A DNA stretch of 12,228 nt, from NCBI RefSeq assembly GCF_016909015.1, contig NZ_JAFBFA010000060.1, forward strand, positions 1 to 12,228. The letters are read 5' to 3'. Below, one piece after another: positions 1 to 6,117 of the stretch. Made by a program: the position numbers and the translations under genes. How positions within the stretch are numbered: the first letter of the stretch is position 1; each line of letters begins with the position of its first letter. The DNA comes from Gracilibacillus alcaliphilus (GTDB lineage: Bacteria; Bacillota; Bacilli; Bacillales; Amphibacillaceae). The notes beneath the pieces are model-generated. The model was not told the origin of the DNA. It did not search any database and saw nothing but the letters and a program-made list of their open reading frames with translations.

Positions 1-69
1 GCAATGGTCATGAACCAGTTCTTAATTCATGACCATCTTAATGAACGAGTGTTAAAGTATTTAGAATAA
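1..69 (+). CDS. C-terminal end of an unidentified protein (partial)
   Basis: An open frame enters from the left edge and stops at TAA 67-69. It leaves 22 residues ending in LNERVLKYLE, a polar, helical-looking tail. The fragment is too short to assign a family. The frame is open across the whole visible part, and non-coding A/T-rich sequence follows. That sequence includes a weak AAGCC/GGTTT hairpin with a T run near 90-107 that could be its terminator. An 11-bp inverted repeat (4-14 with 26-36) lies inside the frame. It could equally be chance open sequence. Confidence 0.35.
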   Translation, partial: AMVMNQFLIHDHLNERVLKYLE

Positions 70-157
70 CTTACACACTTTTCTTGACAAGCCCGGCTAC
101 TGGTTTTTTAAGTTTCTTTACTCCATTCACATGTATTCCCCGCTTTACAGTAAGAAT

Positions 158-177
158 TTAGTAAATACATTTACTAA
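158..177. promoter_or_regulatory. Perfect 9-bp palindrome, operator-like
   Basis: The arms TTAGTAAAT and ATTTACTAA are perfect inverted repeats separated by AC. This geometry suits a dimeric TetR- or MarR-type repressor. The site sits between the 3' ends of two convergent genes rather than in front of a gene, so it has no evident target here. It may be a relic of a lost promoter, or simply an A/T-rich palindrome. Confidence 0.3.
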
Positions 178-219
178 TACCTACAGTTTAAACCTGGGGG
201 TTACTCACAGGTCAATGCA

Positions 220-1014
220 TTACTCTATGGGTGCATAAATTTCTAAAAATACACGTTCAAGTTCATCTTCATAAGTGGTCAGTAATATATTGATATAAAC
301 CAGCCCCAAAAGTTGATAACCATGTTCTATTGCTGCTTCTCTAAGACCGGCTTCCACGTTATGATCAATATTTTTCACGCCAGTTGACCATCTGCCATTT
401 TCAACAACGGTATATATACATTTTGGATGAAATAGAATGTCTCCGTCTATGTCTTTATCAGAATCTTCGACCTTTCTGACAATAATAAACTTTTCCTCGA
501 TCATACCTGCTTCATTGAAACGTATCACTCTTCGTAAAGAGGTTAGAGTAACGGCTCTTTTTAAGTTGTCTGTGTTCTGTTTAAGTGTTTCATATTGATC
601 ATATGTCGTAAAATGTTCCATTTCTCCTTTGACTTCTAAAGCCTTCATTTCTTTGACAGTGTATGTCCCTAAGAATTGTGTAACCTTTTCGCAGTCTTCT
701 TTGACAATCTGAAGTTTTTTCAAAAGAAGTTTCTTATATTTGATGTCCTCTAAAACTTCTTGTTCTTTTTCTTCTAATAAGAATTTGATTCCCTCTATAC
801 TCTTACTCTTTCGTAATTCTTGGATTTTTTTAATTTCAATATCAATTTCTCTATAGAAATTTACCGTTATCACATCATATATATCAAAATGACTGTATTT
901 TCTATATCCATTTTCAACATCTTGTTTTGGATGGACTAATTCCTTTTCTTCATAGAATTTCAAGGTATCTCTAGATACACCTAAAAATTTAGCTACTTGT
1001 CCAATTGTATACAT
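220..1014 (-). CDS. MerR-family transcriptional activator with GyrI-like effector domain
   Basis: This is a DNA-binding regulator of 264 residues. Residues 1-70 form a MerR winged helix-turn-helix (MYTIGQVAKFLGVSRDTLKFYEEKEL, then NGYRKY). Residues about 75-130 are a Lys/Glu-rich coiled coil used for dimerisation. The C-terminal half looks like a GyrI/AraC-type small-molecule binding domain, with a Glu-rich end (LERVFLEIYAPIE) typical of drug-sensing MerR proteins such as the BmrR type. I chose the ATG at 1012-1014 because AAGGAGG (1020-1026 on the complement) stands five bases upstream and the MerR motif begins at that Met. The frame stays open 42 codons further upstream, without a ribosome site or domain content. 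The gene is on the minus strand behind the TetR relic and is separated from it by a terminator. Its target is not evident, because no clear 19-bp-spacer promoter is seen near it. Family assignment is confident; the ligand is unknown. Confidence 0.88.
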   Translation of the reverse strand: MYTIGQVAKFLGVSRDTLKFYEEKELVHPKQDVENGYRKYSHFDIYDVITVNFYREIDIEIKKIQELRKSKSIEGIKFLLEEKEQEVLEDIKYKKLLLKKLQIVKEDCEKVTQFLGTYTVKEMKALEVKGEMEHFTTYDQYETLKQNTDNLKRAVTLTSLRRVIRFNEAGMIEEKFIIVRKVEDSDKDIDGDILFHPKCIYTVVENGRWSTGVKNIDHNVEAGLREAAIEHGYQLLGLVYINILLTTYEDELERVFLEIYAPIE

Positions 1015-1156
1015 GATATCCTCCTTGTATTTCCTCTTGCTTTTGCAGCCTTTTGGAACGCTCTTTCTATTCTTTCTCAACAAGCGTTCATGGATGAAAA
1101 TTAGTTGTTGCTTCCACAAGCATTGTTTAACAGATAACATTCAATAACCGCATTTC

Positions 1157-1186
1157 AAAAAAAGACACCTTTATAATAGTTGTCTT
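1157..1186 (-). terminator. Rho-independent terminator of the tetR relic
   Basis: On the minus strand, AAGACA and TGTCTT form a perfect 6-bp stem around a 13-nt loop, followed directly by a T run (the A run 1157-1163 on the plus strand). It begins at the ancestral stop codon of the tetR relic and separates it from the MerR gene. The stem is short, but the tail is good. Confidence 0.6.
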
Positions 1187-1699
1187 ATACTCTTTTTTGT
1201 AAAAAATCTATACATATAGCTGCTAATTCAGCAGGAGACTCTTTTGCTCCATTCTCTATTCAGATGTAAAGCAACGACCAAAATATACCAATGGTAAAAG
1301 CATTCGCATACATTGCGGTGTCATGATTAATTTTTTTACTAGTTAAATAATAGTCGTTAAGCTTAGGAACATATTTTTGATATTGCTTAAAAATATATAA
1401 CATTAGTTCATTATTATATATAACCTTAAGGTATGCTAGATGATTCATCCAAAATAAAAAATGATTATAAATTAGTTCTTTACAATTTGAAGCAAAATAA
1501 TTTCCTTGGAATGAAGAATATTCTAAGAATAACAATTCTACAGATTCTTCAGGCACGTCTTCTTTATTTTTAAAATACCGATAAAAAGTTTTTCTGCCTA
1601 CTCTAGCTTCTTGAGCGATTTGAGTAACAGTAATTAGTGAAAATCATACGTTTCCATTACAGAAAATAGACTAGTCATTATATCTTCTTTTTTTCCCAT
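1185..1699 (-). pseudogene. TetR/AcrR-family repressor, broken by a frameshift and a nonsense codon
   Basis: Reading from ATG 1697-1699, the first 20 codons (MGKKEDIMTSLFSVMETYDF) are in one frame. The helix-turn-helix (LITVTQIAQEA, then GRKTFYRYFKNKED) continues in another. The switch falls at an A run on the plus strand (1640-1643), where one missing base explains it. The frame then runs through the ligand domain to TGA 1260-1262. Past that codon, the same frame gives a convincing TetR C-terminus (IENGAKESPAELAAI and onward) up to TAA at 1185-1187, so the TGA looks like a mutated Trp codon. Repaired, the protein is about 171 residues, short but normal for the family. The promoter and operator upstream are intact. 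A GTG near 1556 could start an ORF, but the product would lack the DNA-binding domain. One lesion might be a sequencing error; two make real decay likelier. Confidence 0.85.
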
Positions 1700-1767
1700 T
1701 CTTCCCTCTTGACACACATTCCATCAATCTGTTTCAGTCGATTGAAAATGAACTTTTTTCTATATAA

Positions 1768-1796
1768 ACTATACCTATCTGACACAACTGTGTCAA
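1768..1796 (-). promoter_or_regulatory. Sigma-A promoter of the tetR relic
   Basis: On the minus strand, TTGACA (1791-1796) and TATAGT (1768-1773) are separated by exactly 17 bp and lie about 70 bp upstream of the tetR start. The palindrome at 1780-1795 fills the spacer and overlaps the -35 box, the classic arrangement for autorepression. A weaker divergent plus-strand promoter, TTGAAA (1742-1747) with TAAACT (1765-1770), also 17 bp apart, may serve the hydrolase relic. Confidence 0.7.
1780..1795. promoter_or_regulatory. TetR-type operator palindrome
   Basis: TGACACA and TGTGTCA are perfect 7-bp inverted arms around AC. The site lies between the divergent tetR relic and hydrolase relic and inside the tetR promoter spacer. 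Position and symmetry make it the probable binding site of the former TetR protein. Binding itself is inferred. Confidence 0.65.
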
Positions 1797-1814
1797 CGAA
1801 GGCAGGGGAATGGG

Positions 1815-1972
1815 ATGTATAAATATGGGAAATGGTATGTTATCAATGGAACGAACCAGTATATTCATATATTGAGTAATGATTTAGATAATCCAATCTT
1901 AATATATGTCATGGAGGGCCAAGGGATGCAGCCCTGCCCCTTGTCGAGCATTTTGGAAAAATAGGAGCCTGT
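1815..1972 (+). pseudogene. Alpha/beta hydrolase N-terminus (proline iminopeptidase-like), frameshifted and truncated
   Basis: ATG 1815 follows AGGGG (1804-1808) and opens a frame reading MYKYGKWYVINGTNQYIHIL, then NDLDNPILIYV. At about 1908-1910 the frame is lost by one base. The next frame continues as HGGP, then RDAALPLVEHFGKIGA. HGGPG followed by a D/ALPLVE stretch is the oxyanion-hole region of proline iminopeptidase-like alpha/beta hydrolases; here the last Gly of HGGPG reads Arg. After about 1972 no frame resembles the family, so the catalytic domain (Ser nucleophile, Asp, His) is gone. The remainder up to 2113 holds no recognisable gene. It was divergently paired with the tetR relic and presumably was its target. 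Confidence 0.65.
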
Positions 1973-2113
1973 AGAAGGGCTGAAATACCTTCCATGTGTT
2001 ACGTTTCAATAGCGGTATTTGGTCACCACACTACCGGCCAATATCACTCATTCAAAAGAGTTTTTATAAACTAAAGAGCAGATTGATGGAATGAACGTTT
2101 CTGAACTGAGATA

Positions 2114-2701
2114 ATGTGTGTGTCAATAATTATAGAGGGAGAGAGTCGTATCGGAACAAAGATTAATATTGTAGCCTTATCAGGAAGTATTCGGAAACAA
2201 TCATCCACTCAAAAAGCACTTCGTAATCTAAAAAACGTTATGCCTGAAAATGTTGACTATGAAATATACCATGGTATGGAAAACCTTCCGCATTTTAATC
2301 CAGAATTAGATGGGGACCAACCACCGGAAGAGGTGCAAGTATATAGAGAATTGCTTTCAAGAGCAGATGGAGTTATTATCTGTACACCCGAATATATAAA
2401 GGGTGTGCCCGGTGTCTTGAAAAATGCTTTAGAATGGTTGGTGTCATCTGCTGAACTTTATACGAAACCTGTAGCAGCTATTACAGCTTCAGGCAATGGA
2501 GAAAACGCTCATCAAGCATTAGAACTCCATTTAAGCATGTTACATGCGAATGTATTTGATGGTGGAGCCTTATTAATTTCAGGAGCAGACAGTAAATTGA
2601 ATGAAGATGGGAAATTTGTAAAAAGTGAGGTCAATGCCTCAATAAAGTTATTAATTGCTAAATTGATAGAAGAAATTAATAAGGGAGCTTCTTTTAAATA
2701 A
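2114..2701 (+). CDS. NAD(P)H-dependent FMN reductase family flavoprotein (start codon doubtful)
   Basis: This flavodoxin-like oxidoreductase would use NAD(P)H and bound FMN to reduce flavins, quinones or similar acceptors in the cytosol. In the 195-residue reading, strand 1 and the phosphate loop are INIVALSGSIRKQSS (17-31). The PEY-containing loop (92-94), followed by GVPGVLKNALEWL (97-109), is the family's second FMN-contact signature, and the length fits. The only standard starts are ATG 2114 and GTG 2120, and neither has a ribosome binding site. A good one, AGGGAG (2136-2141), lies eight bases before the codon ATC 2150, exactly where homologues of this fold start (xGTKINIVALSGS). The ancestral start was therefore probably ATG 2150, now ATC. 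The reading frame is otherwise intact. Both neighbours, a hydrolase relic upstream and a broken hydrolase downstream, are decayed, so this gene may be poorly expressed or newly inactivated. Confidence 0.8.
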   Translation: MCVSIIIEGESRIGTKINIVALSGSIRKQSSTQKALRNLKNVMPENVDYEIYHGMENLPHFNPELDGDQPPEEVQVYRELLSRADGVIICTPEYIKGVPGVLKNALEWLVSSAELYTKPVAAITASGNGENAHQALELHLSMLHANVFDGGALLISGADSKLNEDGKFVKSEVNASIKLLIAKLIEEINKGASFK

Positions 2702-2763
2702 ATAGTTATTTGTTTAATAGGGCTACAAAACCATTGAAAATAATGACATTTTCCTAAGACTCT

Positions 2764-3607
2764 ACGAAGACATTAAACATAAACAATATCAATATCCAGT
2801 GCTATACTGCTGGCGATACAGGTCCACCTGTTATTCTTTTACATGGTGCAGGCGTGGCTTCTGTTCCAATCTCTCGGAGTGAAATCATAGAGCCTTTAGC
2901 TGAAACGAATCGTGTATATGCTCCAGATTTACCTGGGTATGGATTGAGCGATAAACCTGATATAGAATATTCTCTATCGTTTTATATCGATTTTTTGAAA
3001 CAATTCATGGATACCCTGAACCTTGGTCAAGCTAGTTTGATTGGTTTGTCACTTGGTGGGGGGATATCTCTAGGATTTACGTTGGGATATCCAATGCGAG
3101 TCGAAAAATTAATATTGGTATATGTATGGGGTATTTTCAATAAACTTCCTTTTCGCCGTTTATTCTATTGGTATACCCAGACCTTTGTCAATGAACTATC
3201 TTATAAATTGTCCAGTAAATGTAGGATGTTTGTGAAATGGACATTGTTAAATAGCTTGTTTGGGGACCTAGACCAGTTATCAGAAGAGCTTGTGGATGAA
3301 ATGCAGGAAGTATTAAAGGCCTCCAATGCTGGTAAGGCGTTCATGTCATTTCACAGAGGAGTGAAATGAAAAAAAAGGCATTCGCACAAATGTGGCAGGA
3401 AGACTTTCTGAAATAAAAAATCCAACATTAAGTGTGCATGGTACTGATGACACAAGTGTCCCCATTCAATATGCGAAAGAAGCACATGAAAGTATAAGCA
3501 AATCGGATATTTATCTGATGGATGGGTGCAAGCATTGGCCTCAAAAAGAGAGACCAGGTGAATTTACCCAAGTTATAACAAACTTTTTATGGAAAGATGA
3601 TGCCTGA
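2764..3607 (+). pseudogene. Alpha/beta hydrolase, start codon lost and frameshifted
   Basis: The repaired product is about 280 residues with the full alpha/beta hydrolase plan. The oxyanion loop is VILLHGAG (2830-2853), the strand/loop APDLPGYGLSDKPD follows, and the nucleophile elbow is GLSLGGG with Ser at 3049-3051. After the break come HGTDD (catalytic Asp near 3449) and CKHWP (His near 3533). Family homology starts at KTLNINNINIQCYTAGDTGPP, but the codon in the Met position is ACG (2764-2766), and an in-frame stop lies at 2755. GTG 2854 would start after the oxyanion loop and cannot give a working enzyme. Near 3358-3366 one base is gained, giving a stop at 3367-3369; the rest (GIRTNVAGRLSEI onward) is in the next frame. 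The substrate is unknown; such enzymes include esterases and C-C bond hydrolases. It follows the FMN reductase by 60 bp and may once have shared its transcript. Confidence 0.85.
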
Positions 3608-4389
3608 TTTCTTTTGGCTTATCGGATTCATTTAACTAGTCATCAGCTGGTCTGAGAGTGGAGATGAATCTGCTTTAACGGACTGTAGATTAGCATGCAT
3701 AAGTACGATTTGTGTTCTCTAAACAGACGATAGATTTTGTATTTTATGAACATTAGGATAGCCAGCTCCAATAATATTCTTAATTGATTTATATCCTTCT
3801 AACATACCTACAATCATCCTTTCTTCATTGTGTTGATAATTCGGAGATAATCCATTCTATCCAATCCTTTTCCATACTATAATGTATTCGCAGCAGCTTT
3901 ATATTTGCACTTTTTCCTAGTGGAATGTCTATATCCTTATCCAATGGTTCACTAGAAATTTGTGTTATAAAATTAGCTCGTGAGTGAATTATTCTTGTGA
4001 CACTCGAAGAACATTATAGGAAATTGGGAAATGAAGCAAGGTTAAAATCGGCATTTTTTGAATACAAGCTAACGAACGCGGATGGATGCTCTGGAAACTC
4101 CTGTTCCAAATCAGTTTAAAACTACAGTTACTCAAGCTGCGATTACGACAATGGTCGTAGAAAAGGTCTTATCTATGATAAGGCTTTTTCTGTATGGAGA
4201 TTTTAGACAGTGGTACGAGGTGTCTGCATTCCAAAGCTAGTATAGTAAAAGTAATTCAAAAGCAAGCAATCGCTGGCCTTGCCAAACCATTATTTATCAA
4301 AATGAGTAGGTGAAGTTTACTCAGAAGAAAAGATGGTCTTGGGTTTGCGATTCCATTCATTCAGAACGATAAATAATAAAGGAGATGAA
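3608..4389. other. 780-bp stretch without an intact gene
   Basis: No reading frame here is convincing. On the minus strand, from about 4010 to a stop at 3825-3827, an open frame without a start codon reads like protein (SRANFITQISSEPLDKD, then KSANIKLLRIHYS). A second piece lies around 3705-3825 (GYKSIKNIIGAGYPNVHKI). They may be parts of one decayed gene that I do not recognise. On the plus strand, GTG 3997 to TAA 4117-4119 encodes 40 residues with no ribosome binding site. A hairpin terminator lies at 4161-4189. The last 150 bases lead to the flavin reductase; a TTGCGA-like -35 with a poor -10 is visible but too weak to call. Confidence 0.5.
4161..4189 (+). terminator. Hairpin with T run, intrinsic terminator
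   Basis: AAAAGGTCTTATC pairs with GATAAGGCTTTTT over 13 positions, with two G-T wobbles, around a three-base loop, TAT. The A run on one side and T run on the other could let it work in both directions. No intact gene ends next to it, so it probably belongs to a lost gene, and it insulates the flavin reductase unit. Confidence 0.6.
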
Positions 4390-4935
4390 ATGACAATGGA
4401 AAAATTAAGCATAGGGATTATATTAGGAAGCACACGACCGGGACGTGTAAGTCCGCAAGTAGGGAATTGGGTCAAGGAAGTGGCTGATCAACGAGGAGAT
4501 GCACATTATGAAGTCGTAGATCTTGTTGACTTTAAGCTGCCATTCGTAGGAGAAGAAGGTGATCAGGAACAGATCCATGCATGGTCAGCAAAGCTTGCCA
4601 GCTTGGATGGGTTCGTGTTTATTGTTCAGGAATATAATCACAGTATTACAGGTGTATTAAAAAATGCGCTGGATTCAGCACGCGGGGAATGGAATAACAA
4701 AGCAGCAGGGATTGTAAGCTACGGTTCAACAGGGGGAGCTCGTGCAGCAGAACATTTACGCGGCATTTTAGGCGAATTACACATTGCAGATGTACGGGAT
4801 CATCCAACATTCTCCATTTTTACGGATTTTGAAAACTTTAACACATTTAAACCAGCAAAATTACACCTTGAAGTTGTCCAATCCATGTTAGATCAAACGG
4901 TTGCCTGGAGCGGTGCATTAAAAACAGTACGATAA
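4390..4935 (+). CDS. NADPH-dependent FMN reductase family oxidoreductase
   Basis: This is a cytosolic flavodoxin-like reductase of 181 residues, the normal length for the family of quinone, chromate, azo and FMN reductases. The FMN phosphate loop is IILGSTRPGR (10-19). The second flavin loop is QEYNHSITGVLKNALD (80-95), where many relatives have PEYN. A third conserved loop is VSYGSTGGARAAEHLR (109-124). I chose ATG 4390 because AAAGGAGA (4378-4385) lies just upstream; an earlier ATG at 4333 adds 19 residues with no family match and no ribosome site. It precedes the NmrA-like gene by 75 bp, with a hairpin in the gap. Both are redox proteins, so they may form a unit with partial read-through. 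The real acceptor cannot be read from sequence. It is distinct from the other flavin reductase at 2114 and is intact. Confidence 0.88.
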   Translation: MTMEKLSIGIILGSTRPGRVSPQVGNWVKEVADQRGDAHYEVVDLVDFKLPFVGEEGDQEQIHAWSAKLASLDGFVFIVQEYNHSITGVLKNALDSARGEWNNKAAGIVSYGSTGGARAAEHLRGILGELHIADVRDHPTFSIFTDFENFNTFKPAKLHLEVVQSMLDQTVAWSGALKTVR

Positions 4936-4944
4936 AGTGAAACA

Positions 4945-4980
4945 TTGGTCAGTGGGAATATTCCTTAGCCCCACTGATTG
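4945..4980 (+). terminator. Intergenic hairpin, attenuator or terminator
   Basis: TCAGTGGG (4949-4956) and CCCACTGA (4970-4977) form a perfect 8-bp stem with a 13-nt loop, and G-T wobbles extend it outward to 4945 and 4980. Only a weak T tract follows. It lies between the stop of the flavin reductase and the ribosome site of the NmrA-like gene, so it may reduce read-through or protect the 3' end of the first message. Confidence 0.5.
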
Positions 4981-5010
4981 TTAAAAACTAGAGCGGGAGG
5001 ATATGGAACA

Positions 5011-5835
5011 ATGAAAATTTTAGTTACAGGAGCAACTGGTAATGTCGGTCGTCATGTGGTTGAACAACTCCATCGGGCAGGGAAGCAAGTGGTGGCTCTT
5101 ACCCGTAATCAAGAAACAGCACGTATGCCAGAAGGAGTAGAGGTTGTTCAAGGAGATCTCTTTACTCCCGAGACGCTTTCTTCGGTATTTGCTAGAGTTG
5201 ACCTTATCTTCCTGATCACAGTAGGAGGGGAGGAGTACAGCCCGCTCCCAGGTCAGGCAATTATTCAACTCGCCGAGGAACAAAACGTACAGCATATCAC
5301 CGTTCTATGGAGTGGTGAGAAAGGAACGGTGGAGCAGGCTGTAGAAGACAGTAATTTGTCATGGACTCAGCTTCATCCAGGTGAATTTATGTCAAACACG
5401 CTCGATTGGATTGACTCAATCCGAGCAGAGGGTGTTGTTCGAGAACCTTTCGGAAACTCGTTGAGTGCTTTCATTCATGAAGCTGACATTGCTGATGTGG
5501 CTGTCAGAACACTGCTGGAAAATGGTCATACAGGTAAGATTTACACATTGTCGGGTCCCGAGGCATTGACTGTGCATGAGAAAGTTCAAATTATCAGTAC
5601 AGTCATGGAACGAGATATTCAATTCATTGAATTGACGGAAAAACAGGCTCGCTCAAGGATGCAGAAAGAGAATATCCCGGAAGAGCATATCGAGATGGTG
5701 ATCAATTGGTTTGCTAATCCATCAAAGATGGCATATACAGTTGTTCCAACCGTTGAGGAGATTACTGGACATCCAGCACGTACTTTTAAGCAATGGGTTC
5801 GAGAGTACTTTATATGGAAGGTGAAAGATAATTGA
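5011..5835 (+). CDS. NmrA-like NAD(P)-binding protein (atypical short-chain dehydrogenase)
   Basis: This is a 274-residue Rossmann-fold protein. The dinucleotide loop is ILVTGATGNVG (3-13) and a basic residue after strand 2 (TRN, 31-33) favours NADP(H). A VVQGDL segment (45-50) and LHPGEFMSNTLDW (121-133) match the extended atypical SDR/NmrA group, which includes quinone reductases of the QorB type and redox-sensing NmrA proteins. No YxxxK catalytic pair is apparent, in line with the NmrA branch. ATG 5011 is preceded by GGGAGG (4995-5000); an upstream start at 4978 adds residues outside the fold. It follows a flavin reductase and precedes a two-component system. A role in quinone or NADPH balance is plausible but inferred. 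The gene looks complete, with a basic C-terminus. Confidence 0.85.
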   Translation: MKILVTGATGNVGRHVVEQLHRAGKQVVALTRNQETARMPEGVEVVQGDLFTPETLSSVFARVDLIFLITVGGEEYSPLPGQAIIQLAEEQNVQHITVLWSGEKGTVEQAVEDSNLSWTQLHPGEFMSNTLDWIDSIRAEGVVREPFGNSLSAFIHEADIADVAVRTLLENGHTGKIYTLSGPEALTVHEKVQIISTVMERDIQFIELTEKQARSRMQKENIPEEHIEMVINWFANPSKMAYTVVPTVEEITGHPARTFKQWVREYFIWKVKDN

Positions 5836-6117
5836 AGGATCAAACAACAACAGGGAGGGTAGTTAATCAAGATCAGTCTATCACCATCCTTAACGGCAAC
5901 ATCGCGTAAGCCTATTAAACTTAATCGTCTTCCTATTAGCACTAACGATTCAGCGCCATCTTCTTTGACCATTATTAGTTAATTCGTTAAGCTAAGTATA
6001 TGAGAAGCGACGATGAAGAAAGAAAAATGTTTAGTGAGTTAATGAAATAAAGAATATAGAAATACTTGATGAAATGAAAGAGATACAGTGGTGTAAAAAA
6101 ATAAGGAGGAGTGGAGA
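5836..6117. other. Intergenic region before the two-component system
   Basis: No terminator stands out after the NmrA-like gene. On the minus strand, ATG 5970-5972 begins a frame (MVKEDGAESLVLIGRRLSLI and onward) that reads like protein for about 37 codons but has no ribosome site and runs on into the antisense of the NmrA-like gene. I treat it as chance or a relic. On the plus strand, TTGACC (5966-5971) and TAAGCT, 17 bp apart, form a mediocre promoter candidate for the kinase operon. Confidence 0.35.

Noticed and set aside
4..36. 11-bp inverted repeat ATGGTCATGAA/TTCATGACCAT
   Set aside because: It lies inside the open frame at the left edge, has no T tract and no promoter nearby, so neither a terminator nor an operator can be supported.
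1260..1556. Stand-alone 98-codon minus-strand ORF
   Set aside because: It is the middle of the broken tetR gene; its GTG is internal and its stop is a nonsense mutation, so it is folded into the pseudogene.
3997..4119. 40-codon plus-strand frame with GTG start
   Set aside because: No ribosome binding site, no domain, and it sits in a degenerate region; too weak for a gene call.
5619..5972. Minus-strand ORF of 117 codons starting at 5972
   Set aside because: No ribosome site, and two thirds of it is antisense to the intact NmrA-like gene. Only the first 37 codons look protein-like, so it is not called.
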